Shown piece by piece: positions 1-11,694 of a DNA stretch of 64,000 bases (position 1 is the first letter of the stretch; each line of letters opens with the position of its first letter). The stretch comes from Adenanthera pavonina (taxonomy: Eukaryota; Streptophyta; Magnoliopsida; Fabales; Fabaceae). The stretch is from assembly GCA_026686845.1 (NCBI GenBank), contig JAIVEN010000015.1, positions 23,913,501-23,977,500 of the forward strand, in the 5' to 3' direction. The position numbers and the translations under genes were made by a program. The notes under the pieces were generated by a model. That model saw nothing but the letters and a program-made list of their open reading frames with translations. It ran no database searches and had not been told where the DNA came from.

Positions 1-1135
1 GTGCACCCAAAAACATGTAGATGAGAGAGGTTAGGCTTCTTTCCCTTATATAGCTAGTGTGGGGTTTTGCCTAGAATGGGTCTGATGTATGCTTTGTTCA
101 TCAAGTAGCATGTTGTGTTCACTGCATCAGCCCAGAAGTATTTTGGCAATCCTTTTTTATTCAGCATTGCACGAGCAATTTCTTCCAGTACTCTATTTTT
201 GCTCTCCACAACTCCATTTAGTTAAGGTGTTCTTAGGGCAGAGAAGTTGTGCCCTATTCCATTCTCTTCGTAGTAGTCAGCAAATTGAGCATTTTGAAAC
301 ACACCACCATGATCTGTTCTAATACACACAATAGAACAACCTTTCTCATTTGGGATTTTATTAGCTAAGATCAAGAATGCTTCAAATGTTTCATCTTTAA
401 AGGATAGAAATAAGGTCTAAGTAAATCTGAAATATTCATCTACTACAACAAGTACATACAAGTTACCGCCAATACTTTTAACATGACTAGGACCTATCAA
501 ATTCATGTAAAGCAATTATAGTGGCCTAGTTATAAAGACAACATTTTTATATTTAAACGAGGACTTCGTTTGTTTCCCCTTAAGGCGAGCATTACATTCT
601 CTATCTTTTTCAAAAGTTATTTTGGGTAATCCAAGAACTAGTTCATTTCTAACAAGTTTATTCAATTGATGCATCCTAACATGAGCTAGTCTCCTATGCC
701 ATAGCCAACTATCATTATTTTCACTGATTAAGCATATTGAATCTAGAACAGGTAATTCATATAAATCAACTGTATAATAATTACCATCTCTTTGTGCCTT
801 AAGAATGACTTCGTGGTCACTTTTTCTGATGACCTTGCAGTAGTTGGAATCGAACAGAACCCAGTTACCTTTATCACATGTTTGGCTTACACTCAGCAAG
901 TTGTGGTTGAGTCCTATTACAAACAAGACTTCTTCTATTGATGTTTCTAGGTTTCTTCCCACAATTCCAATACCAACTATCTTGCCAGACTGGTCACCAC
1001 CAAAAATAACTTTTCCTCCCTTCTTGTTTCTCAGCACAATGAATTTTTTTGTCTCCAGTCATGTGTCTTGAGTAAGCACTATCCATATACCATTTATTGC
1101 TTTTCTAGGTCTTCAGATATACCTGAAAAATAGAT
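1..1135 (-). pseudogene. Copia pol fragment (protease to integrase) of element A
   Basis: Minus-strand reading gives a retropepsin-like segment near 1040-1110 (WYMDSAYSRHMTGD), then the gag-pre-integrase region (GGKVIFGGDQ, NHNLLSVSQTCDKGNW, LWHRRLAH) at 516-1037, and degraded integrase sequence from 515 down to 1. The usual Cys of the DSAC motif in copies B and C is Tyr here. Reading frames are broken several times below 516, and the part after integrase lies outside the window. By homology the protein would process Gag-Pol and integrate cDNA, but this copy cannot encode it. Confidence 0.85.
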
Positions 1136-1889
1136 TTTATTTCTTTTCTTTAGGTACCCATATTTATTTAGGTCTTTTCCTGTTAGTTTTTTTCTTTGGT
1201 ACTGAAATACCTTTGGAAACCCATTTCATTCCATTGTCATTACCTTCCTTTTTATATACACAAGAGGAGGATATGTGACCCTTCTTATTACAGAAGTGGC
1301 AAGTGGAAAAGGAGCTTAATGAGACAAATGTAGGTCTAAAGTAATGCAAGTAATATTTATCCTTTTGACTTTTTGGTGCAAGAAATGACTCAATGTTTTG
1401 TGCTAAATTTATGCCATTACCACACACAAAATTTCTTAGATAAAGATTTTGTTTCTTGCATTTTAGTTTTTCTTTAATAACACATGGGTTATATCCTAGA
1501 CCAGCTTTGCTTTAACTAACTATTTGTATTCCTAGTATTACTTTTAGCATATCTTGCCCTTTGGTGAACCTGGTTAAGGTCTTATGGAGATAAGCATTCT
1601 TATCTCTCAACTCACTACATGAGGTGCAAACAGAGGCAGTAAAAAGAGTAAATGGAGTTGCAATACAAGATGCATGAGATTCATTTTCGAGTTAGATTAT
1701 TTTCCTTTTAGCTACATGCAACTACTTAGACACTTTGACAAACTCAGACATTAAATCATTGAATACATTATGCAATTCATTGTAGGATGGTTTAGAGTTA
1801 TTTACCTCAGAATCACTATCATTATCTTGTTGATGATTCTTTTCCTCTTCTACTGCTTCTTGTGCCACCAAGCAAAGATTGGCAATTTC

Positions 1890-3589
1890 TGTTGGAGATT
1901 GTGCCATAGGTCAATCATTATATTATGAACATTGTCTTTCATTATGAAAAAGAAGGTGTTTTTTCTTATATTATTATATTGTTTGCATGTTTTTTTTATA
2001 ATAATATCCTTGGATAAATTATTTTATCCTAAACGTCCATAGTCAATCATCTTTGTGGAAACAATGATGAATTAAGGCTAGTATGATTTTGATTGATAAT
2101 TATGTATGAAGATACAAATCAAAATCATAGAGAATAGGCGCTAGATCGACCCGTCATGAGATAGCTACATGGATCAAGTCATAAGCATATCTCATAATGT
2201 CACTAAACCCTCAGACCTGAGATCATCATGGCTTCCTACATGGGGAACACTATACTTTAGCATAGTTAAAAGTCACCTTTAATCGGGAGATCATAGAGGC
2301 TATGATCAGGCATAGTGGAACTCGTGTGGAGGAAGATGAATGATCAAGATGGAATTTGTCCCTTTAATTAATAGAGAGATACATCTGGACCCCTCGATGA
2401 GTGAGACTGAGAAATGCATGGCCGTGCTCAAATGCAAGAGTTTCCATTTGTTCTATCAGTCTACTCGAAGATCGAGAAAGTGATGGTCGAGTAAAATGAG
2501 GATAACGTTTCCATGCCTCATACATGACCCATATATCATGAGACAAAAGCGATGTGATCGAGTTATATGATAGGTTACATCGGATCACCAATTTCATATG
2601 ATTTGGGTAGTCACAATGTTTTGCTAGAAGCTATTTGTAACTTGTGGGTCCAATAGTGTTATTAGCCCACTACCAACATCATTGGGCCTATAGGGTCGCA
2701 CACAAGAACAGGCTAACTTGAGCTAGAATGCCCAAATTCATTGAATCTAAAATGTGTCTAGATTCAATGAATTTAATGTTCAATTAGGGTGATAGAATTA
2801 TATATATATATATATATTTGATATATATATATTAAAGTTCGAAATATGTATATGTATATGTTTGATATATTATATATTTGATATATATTATATTATTTCA
2901 AAATATATATATTGTTCAAATTAATTCGAATGAATTAGTTTTAAATTTAATTCTATATGATAGATTTAAATTTAAACTAATATCATACTCTAAATTTGAT
3001 TTAGATTAGATTCTAAATTTGAATTTAAACTAATAATCTAAATTTGATTTATATGATAAATTAAATCTAGATTTGATTTTGGATATGGATTAGATAGTTA
3101 GTTTAAATTTAATCTATTAGATAGATCTAAATTCAAACTAATCTATTTAATTAATATTTGATTTAATTTAAATTATTAATTTAAATTAAACAGATATCAA
3201 ATCCTATCAATATATTGATATAGACTAGGGTACAGAATCAATACAATTTTCAAATCACCCTAAAGAGAGAGCGGCCGTATACTCAAAGAGTGAGACTTTA
3301 CGAATGCACGACAAACAACGACTGTATGGACAAACAATGAACAGCCGTATGGACATTCACAACTAGAGGTGCTAGCACGCTGTTCGAGTTAACTCACCAT
3401 TCATGTGAATACCGGTAGAGGGAGCTGACCAGTCGCGTTGGTTCCTGGGGTCTGACGAAATGAAAAGAATACCAAGGGACATACCGGAAGTAAATTTTTT
3501 TCTACATCTCAATCTAAACAACGTTGATAGATCCATGAGAGGGAATTTCTTGATAGTTTTCCGCTGCGTGTATGTTGAAATTCCCAACA
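1890..3589 (+). mobile_element. Solo LTR X1 (1,700 bp), TSD ATTTC
   Basis: The element begins TGTTGGAGATTGTGCC and ends ATTCCCAACA, an LTR pair of ends (TG...CA with a short inverted repeat). It is flanked by ATTTC at 1885-1889 and 3590-3594. The interior has no coding potential and is very AT-rich with an (AT)n tract near 2800. It is inserted in gag of element A. The same family occurs as X2 (13288-43553), with shared blocks such as GAGGTGCTAGCAC. The host superfamily cannot be told from an LTR alone. A single LTR with one clean 5-bp duplication is best explained by recombination between two LTRs of a full element. Confidence 0.9.
2797..2900. repeat. AT dinucleotide tract in solo LTR X1
   Basis: Runs of alternating T and A (for example from about 2797 to 2835) inside X1, followed by a longer AT-rich block of TTTAAATTTAA-type repeats to about 3200. 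A similar AT-rich block is seen in X2 at 13790-14400, so it looks like a family feature that expands and contracts. Confidence 0.8.
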
Positions 3590-4673
3590 ATTTCATCATC
3601 TTCTGCTGCTTCTTTCTCATATGAACTATCTCCCTAGATAGATGACACAAAGGCTTTCTTCTTTCTCACTTTGTTAGTCTTCTTATCTTTTCCTTGCTTT
3701 TGGCGAGCATAGGACACTCCCATTTTATGTGTCTAGGTTTCTTGTATTCATAACATATGATTGGGTCTTTGCTTTCTTTCTTGTTGCTGGTGGCTCCATC
3801 CTTCTTTATGAACTTTATGAACTTCTTCTTCCCATACATTCTCCTAAATTTCTTCACCAACATGGCCATCATTTCTTCATCAAGCTTAGCATTTTCTTTA
3901 TAGTCATCTTCATCTGATTCTACCTTAAGAGCTAGACTTTTCTTTTTCTTTTCCTGTCCTACCTCTTTGAGAGCTTTCATTTTCCCCTCATATTCCTCAA
4001 GGCTGCCGAAGAGTGTTGTGATAGAAGTCATTGATTCTCCTCTAGCTTCCTCTATGGCAGTCACCTTAGATTGCCACTCAATGGGTAAGGTCCTCAAGAT
4101 TTTCTTGACTTTTTCTGGCTATATATACTCCTTGCCAAGACTCTTTAGCTGGTTCACAATGAGGGTGAATCTTTTCTGCAGATCTTTAATGCTTTTTCTC
4201 CTTCCCTTATCCTAAAGCTTTCATATTCTCCTATGTAGGAATTCAGTTTGTTTTCTCTTACACCAATTGTTCCTTCATGAGCAATTTCCAGAGTATCTCA
4301 CATTCCTTTAGCTGTGATACATTGAGACACTATGTAAAATTCGTCTTGGTTGAGAACACTGACCAGGCAGTATTTTGTTTTGTAGTTAAGCAAAACTCGT
4401 CTCCTATCTTCATCATTCCATTCCTCCTCAGGCTTTTCTCTATATTTGCCATCATCATGGAATTTCATAGGCATAAAGTCACCTTTTTGGATGACTGGCT
4501 AGATGTCTAAATCAATGGACTAGAGATATATCTGCATTCTTATCTTCCAGTCTCTATAATGCACTCCACTAAAGCCTGGAGGTCTGTTGGTGTTGTTCCT
4601 TCAGGTAGGATGTTCTCTCCAAAGCCAGTCATGTATTCTCCTGAATGGTTAGATCCTTAAGTTTGGAGTTCGA

Positions 4674-4685
4674 GTTCTGATACCA
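4674..4685 (-). other. Primer-binding site of element A (initiator Met tRNA)
   Basis: The plus strand reads GTTCTGATACCA, so the minus strand reads TGGTATCAGAAC. This is the common plant Ty1/copia primer site with one mismatch to TGGTATCAGAGC. It lies two bases inside the LTR end at 4688, as expected for priming minus-strand cDNA. Confidence 0.85.
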
Positions 4686-4687
4686 TT

Positions 4688-6176
4688 TGTTAGGTTTGCT
4701 GGCTTCCTAAAAGGAGGTGAATTGGGAAGTTCAAAATTTTTCTGCATAATTGTGGTAGAACGGTGATAATAAAGCTTTTCGAAAAATAGAGTATAGAAAA
4801 TATAAAGCAATTGCAAGATAAAAAAGGAAAAGACATAAATTTATTCTAGTTCAGTCTACTCCACTTGACCTACGTCCAGTTCTTAAGCTGCCACTTGACC
4901 TACGTTCAGTAGACTCCTTGCAATGCCATAGTATAGCCTTATGCTCTGTTCTAAGAGCACTCAAATCTACACTCTGCACTCTTACAAAGTGTTTCCCAAA
5001 TCTCTTGTGAAAACCCCTCAGAACAAAATTCTTCTTCCAGATGAGGAGAAGATTTTATACAAAATGAAAAAACCTTTAATATAGAGTAAATGTGACAGTT
5101 GAAGTGTAGTAAATGAAGTGTGAGTGAGTAACAGACTTTGACTAGAGATTTTAGCAGACTTTCAGTATTTACAACATAAATTCATTTCCCACAACTTCAA
5201 ATGAAGTTCTATTTATAGATTTGTGACTAAACTAGTTGTTAGACACAAGATCTAGTCGTTAGAGACGTTACCCAATGGTTACTCTGCAAAATTAGCCATT
5301 CACCAACCGTATTTAATATGTGTGACATACTAAAATTAGAATTTTGGGTGCCAACAGACGAATTTCACAAAGACCATAAGCTAAAGACTTTAATGTTGAA
5401 CTTCCAAAATTTGTCTGTTTAAGAGTGAAATTCAAATTTTGATTTTGTTAAATATGTCCCATGTTAAAATATACGAATTTTCATATTCAAAGTGTATCTA
5501 TTGGGTGTGAACAGTTATCTCATGTTTCTGCAATGCACTCAAAATTTGAATTTTAGGAGGCCAAAATTCGTCTGTCATTGACAAGCTCAATATGGCACAA
5601 AAGTTCTTCTTTGAGAAATTTGAATTTTGCATCAAAATTCGTCTGTCAGAGACAGCTCTAACTAGACTCATAAGTCTTTATTTTAAATTTTGAATTTTTA
5701 AATTCAAAATTCGTCTATTAGAGGGACTGACTTTGAACCCTTTTTGCACTTGAGTATCACACGAATTTTAACAAGACTTTAGACAAATTTTGCATATTTT
5801 ACCAACTATGTTTTGCCCAAAATTCGAATTTCAGATCTTGAAATTTGTCTGTCAAAGATGATAGCTCTGAAACTTCAAATTTTAGCAAGTAAAGTTCAAA
5901 TTTTGCATACATGTCAGAGTTAATAGCAAAGTTTGTCTATTAGTCAGTGTTTTTATGTTAACATAGGATAACTGTGAAAATACTTGTTTAAATGATGTGG
6001 GAACATAAATGAGTAGAAATCAAAGTCTTTTACCCCGTGTACATTGTGAGAGATCCTAATAACTAATTCTTCACATATTTCTTCTTGGATTTCTTCACTT
6101 GCATGCTCTTATACTCCATTGATATTTTCCTTCCAAGCTCTAGTTGTTTAGAATCATCAAAACACTTGTTTCAACA
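4688..6176 (-). repeat. 5' LTR of element A (1,489 bp)
   Basis: On the plus strand it runs from TGTTAGGTTTGCTGG to TTTCAACA, so on the minus strand it begins TGTTGAAA. Its layout matches LTRs of B, C and E: a run of AAATTCGAATTT-like palindromes and TTCGTCTGTC motifs (5330-5960), a TATA-like site near 5210 and a conserved block around the start site (4850-4920). It is shorter and more diverged than the B and C LTRs. Confidence 0.88.
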
Positions 6177-6181
6177 TAACC

Positions 6182-7955
6182 TTCTTCTCTCTTGTTTGGA
6201 CAATGTATGACAAGCTAGGGATAAATAAGTCCTCTTATCTAATTGGAGCAAATCTAACTCTGCTCACATTCCTATTGCAACCAAATCTTATCTTGCTTTC
6301 CTAGTATCCTTGGTCTTACCCTGTGTGTTGAGAAGTGTTCCGATAAGACTAGTACACACGTTTTTCTTCACATGCATCAGATCAAGACAGTGTCTCACCC
6401 CAAGATGTCACCAATATGGAAGATCAAAGAAGATAGACCTCTTCTTCCATCAATTTTTATTAGTTGCTGGTTTCTAGCACTTACAGAATATGACATTGAT
6501 GTCTCTCACCCGTTGATAAACCTGCTTTGCAGTTAATGGCTTGGGAGCATTTTCATATTATTGTAAGCCACTGAAAGCTTTTTTCAATCCACAATAAAGG
6601 TGTTGTCATCTAAGAAATCTCCTGTGATCAAGATAGACTGTCTTTTTTCTAAATTCAAGTTCATGGTAGCATGTACTTTCTTCACAGATAGGGCATGCAT
6701 GATGCCCTTTAACACTATATCTGGACAAGTTTCCATATGCAAGGAAGTCATTTGTTGTGCAAAAAATCATTGCCCGCAACACAAAAAATTCCTTCTGATA
6801 CACATCAAACATATTCATATCTTTCTCCCGTAGCAACTTCAAGTCCTCAATCAAAGGTGCCAAGTAAACATCTATGTTGTTTACTGGCTTATTTGGACCT
6901 GAAATAAGCATTGATAACATGATGTACTTGTGTTTCATACAAAGCTAAGGAGGTAGGATTTAAATAACCAACACAACAGGCCATGAGCTATGTTAACTAC
7001 TAAGATTGTCATAAGGGTTCATCCCATCAGTGCATAGTCCAAGCCTTAGGTTTCTTGGCTCATGGCCAAATTTAGGAAATAATTGATCCATTGTCTTCCA
7101 TTAAGGAGAATCAGCTGGATGTCGAAGCTTTCCATCACATATCTTGTTGTCAGCATGCCATCTCAAGTTCTTTGCATCATTGGTGTTAGAAAACAATCAC
7201 TTGAACCTTGGTATTATTGAAAGATACCATAATAGCTTTATAGGAGACCCCTTAGAGATCACATCACCGTTAGCATCACCCTCCTCCATCACTTTGTAGC
7301 ATGATGCTCCACAATTTGGAAACACATGTAGCCCTTCATTCCATTCATATACAATATACAGTCATTAGGGCAAGCAAGTATCTTTTTATACCCTATACGA
7401 ATTTGGCACAAGACTTTCTTTGCCTCATAATTACGATCTGGAAGTTCATTACCATCCGGAAACATCTCTTTCAACAACTCAAGAATCTTCATGAAACTCT
7501 TACTGTTGCACCTATTTCTTGCTTTCAAGTTGACCAATCTCAACATAGTTGACAATCATGTATATTTTGTGCACCCTAGATACAAAAGCTTCTTTGCATT
7601 ACTATACAAACTATCATATACATGTGCTCGCTCAAAGCTCTTTACTCCAATATCATGAATCATATCCTTTATCTGATCACCCAAATCCACATCAACTTCA
7701 TTAGTTTGGGACATGGTAGATGTCTCTAATTCACCATGCCATATCTATCATGTATAATTCTTATTGAATCTATTGCAAATTAGATAGTCTATTATTTTTG
7801 TAACACTCAGTCGTCTGAAATTTAAACATCAAACACAAGGACAATAAAACAATCCTTTATTATGAGGAACATTGTTTCTTGCAAATTCTATAAATCCGTC
7901 CACCCCATTATCATATTCAACACTTGTTTGTCTATTGTTTACGTAACTACGTTCC
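6182..7955 (-). pseudogene. CACTA transposase (TNP2 / Transposase_21 type), decayed
   Basis: Minus-strand peptides in order are: an N-terminal transposase-associated domain starting near 7955 (MERSYVNNRQTSVEY, then GVDGFIEFA and a CPCV ending in a stop); KILELLKEMFPDGNELP and ACPNDCILY at 7289-7555; MLISGPNKPVNNIDVYLAP and KGHHACPICEEST at 6606-6938; and LMHVKKNVCTSLIGTLLN near 6320-6390. This order is that of plant En/Spm transposases, which bind the element ends and cut and rejoin DNA in the nucleus. Several stops and frameshifts separate the pieces. Element A cuts the gene at 6176. Confidence 0.85.
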
Positions 7956-10670
7956 ATGACTACCTAATCTAAATATCCATCAAGCACCAAACCAAAACAA
8001 GTGAATAAATAGCTATATTTAGTCTACTTATAATTAATCTAAATATTCATGAAACTTTCTAGATATGATCTAACTATAACTAACCAAATTAATTAATTTG
8101 TTGTTTAATGGATATAGGATCTTTGCAAAATTTTAGTTCATGGCAATCACAAAAAATGGCTAGCTAGCTGGCTCCCAATGGTTGGAAGAAGAATCCTTGG
8201 GTTAAGATTTGAGATGTTGGATTTGGATGCCTTCTCAAATCTCAACCTCCAGATAATTAGAAACTTCTATTTGTTAATGTAAGTAGATGATGCACTAATC
8301 AAGTATAAATTAAAGTGTATAATTAAGTATATATAAAACAGCAAGTAATTTTGCAATTAGCACACACATTCATTACACTTAATTTGACAACACTAGTTAT
8401 TTGCAATTTCCATTAAAAATAATTTGATGTATATATAGCAACATTTAAACATGTCAAAATAGATTCAAATCATAACCAAGCAACATATATAGACAATTAT
8501 GCATGTGCTTGATATAAAGTAAAGGACAAAAGTATATGAGGAATTTGTTTACACTATAGGTGAGATGTATAGTTGATAGCGGTAACACCCTATAGATAAG
8601 GTGTGATGAGAGCTGCAAAAACAAAATAAATAATTTTAGGAAATAGAAATTAACTCATTGTTATAAACCTAGTATGAATCATACACAACATGGAAGGATC
8701 CAAGAGGAAAATATATTGATTATACTAAATTTAGTACATAAATTGTTCCATTAAAACCAATTACAATTGAAAGTAACATAATGGAATTGAATAGAAGAAT
8801 AGCATTAATAAGAAGGAAAACAAATCCACGTCCAAAAAGACTATGGCTAGGAAGGATAGAATGCTCAGAGGAAGAAGACTACAAACTTCTTCACACCTTC
8901 ATAACCCTTTTTCCTTTTATTTTATACAAGCTTTAAACTCATGGCATTTTGAAATTTTTATTTGTTTTATTAAAATTCAAGTGGGGTCAATTGCTGTAAT
9001 AAGGAATTTTGGAGATCTTTCCTTGACCATTTGGAAGGATGTAAATAATCCCCTCAACAAATGAATAAATCACAAATAGGCAGTAGGTATCATATCAATT
9101 CACAAAATTTAAGCATGAGAACTACTGCAGAGTCAAGTCAAGAACCAATAATACTTGGGAATGATTAAAAATTGACATTTCAGAATTATTAAGCAGCATT
9201 AAAGAAAATACATTCAACAAATGAAAGCATTGGATGCAAATTTCCTCTTTCTTTAGTGTAAGGAAGGGGACCTTATTTTTAGTTGTTAATTGAATTTGCT
9301 ATTGAAAATAGAAAGTAATAGAGGCTTAGAAAAAAAAATGTCCACTCATAGTATGCTCTACATCAACCATCTCGATAAAAAGCACATAACAATTGCTATC
9401 AACTTCATAAATTATCTTGTTTGATTCCAAACTCATTGAGCTATAGATTGCCTAAGTCAACAGGATGCCAGATTTATGATAATTGTCACAACATGTTTAA
9501 ACACATGTGACAACCACTATGGTCAAATCTCCTTTGAAGTCTAGGCAACAAAACAGAACACCATATCACAAGTACTTTGTAGTGTCATAGTCCAAATAGA
9601 TGTATGGCAAAGCAAATAAACAATTAAATAAAAACTAGCATTCTTGAACACCCGATGCAAGCAAATCAACAAACACATTGATGTCAAGATCAAAATGTAA
9701 ATAAAAAGACATTGAAAAATAGACAAAAAGCTATACAAAAGCACACCAACATACTCAATATCATTCTTCCTAATAAAAGGATAGAGTATTGCAGAAAAAT
9801 ACTAAAAACTAGCTGTAAATGCATGCATCTTAAGGAACCTCAAATCAGTAAAAGTGAAATTTAAGCAGCATCACAAGATATCCATATCTACTAACTCATC
9901 ATTTCAGGAGAGAGAGCATACAAAATGCTCATCCATCTCTCACTAAGAATTATCGTCAAAATCCAGATACAGGTAACATTAGACATTCTCGAATCCATGA
10001 AAGTACATTGATGCTTCAACCATAATAAAATAGCATAAGGACTTAACTACTCCAACTCCTTGTTGGAATATCAGTTTCAAGTCCAACTAAGTTAGAAGTA
10101 AGGCTCAAAGTTCTTGATAGCTTAAAGTTTTATGGCAAAAAGCTTGAGCAATCAAATCTACTTGCAAAATTTCTACTACACGTAGATAAATGAAGTTGAC
10201 TATAGGTCACCATTGATAATATGTTCAAGAAAGACACATAACAATGGAAGCAGTATTTTTGCAAACCTCTAGTCCTAAGCAGGAAATAGAAAATACAAGT
10301 AAAGAAATAAAGATTAAAAAAAAAAGAAAAAACCATAATTGTCTTAAAACCCTCAAGTCTGAAACAAATCTACAAATTCACCAAATATATTCTTATTGTC
10401 CAATGCCAAAAAGAAACTTGTGTATACAAGTGCAAGACATATATTCAATGAAATTTTATTTTTTTACCAAAAGCTAAATGAACCTAATGCAAGTAGTAAC
10501 AAAATCAATTCAATGAGTTCAATCGCAATTTTAAACGGTTATATCAATTTTGTACAAAAAATTAAGCAAGGCGTATACCTGAGCTCAAATAACAATTACA
10601 TATTTAGCATAGGAACTGGATGATGCATAAATTGAAGAATCAAACCTAGTAGTGTCATAGGCCAAATGGA
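7956..10670. other. CACTA 5' non-coding region, no gene recognised
   Basis: This AT-rich stretch lies between the decayed transposase start and the CACTA terminus. The short open frames here (for example 8843-9064 plus, 9541-9744 minus, 10130-10336 minus) show no domain, codon bias or start context that I can support. It may hold 5' introns, untranslated exon or captured host DNA of the transposon. Confidence 0.5.
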
Positions 10671-10673
10671 ACT

Positions 10674-10830
10674 AGAAGAGCAAAGTGTGGTGTGGGGGAG
10701 TAGGATTTTGAAGTCGGCCAAACTAAACCAAACACAAGAAAAGCAAGTGTGGTGTGGGGGAGTGGGATTTCAAAGTCACCCAAACTAAATCAAACATAGG
10801 AAGAGCAAAGTGTGGTGTGGGAGGCCGCTG
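10674..10830. repeat. Tandem repeat, about 63-bp unit, 2.5 copies
   Basis: The phrases GTGTGGTGTGGGGGAGT and CCAAACTAAA recur at about 10684, 10746 and 10810 with spacing near 63 bp, separated by GAAGAGCAAA-like joints. The following 200 bases (10900-11090) hold a second, diverged duplication with GTTTTGGGTTGG and GAGTGCTGAAAATGA blocks about 110 bp apart. Both lie in the 5' region of the CACTA element. Confidence 0.75.
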
Positions 10831-11424
10831 ATTTGGTAGAGAAAGCTAGAAAGGAGAATCAAAGAATAGGGGGAGGCCATTGATTTAGTTGATTTTGGAG
10901 GAAAAGGGAGATAAGGGCCTTTTTAGTTTTCGGTTGGGAAGGAGTGGATGAAAGTGTTTAGAGTGCTGAAAATGAAAGGGAGGGAACTTTACATACATAG
11001 GGGTTTTTTGGTTTTGGGTTGGAAGGGAGTGACTAAAAGTGACTAGAGTACTGAAAATAAGAGGAAGGGATTTTCACTTTTTCTTTTTTTTTTTTAATCT
11101 TCCCTTCTTGTTATAGTTATTATTTTGTATTTAAAAACATAAAAACAACAATTTTATTTCATTTCTTAATAGAAATTAATTAAATATAATTAATTTATGT
11201 AAATGATATTTAAATATATAAATTATATTCATAACCTAAAAAAATAATTATATTAATTATATTTATATATGATAATATAATTTATTTAATATAAATAAAT
11301 TAATTATTTAACTATAACATTTATCATAAATTAATTATATAATTATTATTAATTAACATAAATTAATGATATAATTATATAAATTATATTCATAACCTTA
11401 AAATTTAATTAATTATTATTATAT

Positions 11425-11694
11425 TTTTCACGTCGGTTATTAAATAAACCAATGTGAAAAATGTGCTAAAACTTAAGAAATTCTAAAATCATTTTTATAT
11501 TTCATTTTCTACTTCGGTTGCTTGTTTAACTGACAACAAAAATAACCTTTCTACATCGGTTTCCAATATAAACAATGTAAAAAATCAATAGAAACAATTT
11601 TATTTACAAAAATGCTACCGATTATTTTTCTACACTGGTTCTTAATACAACCAACTTAAAAAATGCAATGTTAAAAATCATTTTTCTACTAGTG
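11425..11694 (-). repeat. CACTA 5' terminus and subterminal repeats
   Basis: The terminal inverted repeat is at 11681-11694. Inward from it are several units of the form TCGGTT, a short loop and AACC followed by an AAAAAT tail, at about 11430-11460, 11511-11550, 11555-11590 and 11625-11665. Such repeated subterminal motifs are the usual binding sites of the small TNPA-like protein in this superfamily. Confidence 0.8.

Larger units (their letters stand above)
1140..4670 (-). pseudogene. Copia gag of element A, split by solo LTR X1
   Basis: Gag pieces read minus at 3666-4097 (includes the first zinc knuckle, degraded to CYEYKKPRHIKWEC with Cys to Tyr), 3590-3660, 1722-1889 (EIANLC then an acidic stretch) and 1164-1427 (second knuckle CHFCNKKGHISSSC intact). 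The N-terminal third (3.67-4.67 kb) is homologous to gag of B and C but frameshifted. The reading resumes across X1: DDEI ends at 3590 and continues as ANLC from 1889, and the ATTTC duplication marks the break. Gag would form the particle and bind RNA; this copy is dead. Confidence 0.85.
1..6176 (-). mobile_element. Element A: partial Ty1/copia retrotransposon (SIRE-like), 5' part
   Basis: Read on the minus strand, the order is 5' LTR (4688-6176), primer-binding site (4674-4685), gag (about 4670 down to 1140) and pol from about 1130 to position 1, where the window cuts it within or just after integrase. The gag and pol pieces match elements B and C in this window. The element is interrupted at 1890-3589 by solo LTR X1. 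Its right edge (LTR end at 6176) abuts CACTA transposase sequence, so A landed in that transposon. The left LTR is outside the window, so the target duplication (expected TAACC, 6177-6181) cannot be confirmed. Many stops and shifts make it inactive. Confidence 0.9.
6177..11694 (-). mobile_element. CACTA (En/Spm) DNA transposon, 5' part
   Basis: The right end at 11681-11694 reads CACTAGTAGAAAAA on the minus strand, the hallmark CACTA terminus, and is preceded by subterminal repeats. The minus strand carries a decayed transposase gene (7955 down to 6182). The left part is missing from the window because element A interrupts the gene at 6176. The 3' end of the transposon is expected to the left of the window. 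The 3-bp target duplication at the right may be TGT (11695-11697), but the partner end cannot be seen. Confidence 0.85.

Noticed and set aside
89..322. Small plus-strand ORFs across 0-45 kb (for example 89-322, 19541-19918, 33455-33652)
   Set aside because: They are antisense shadows of minus-strand gag or pol sequence with no independent signal.
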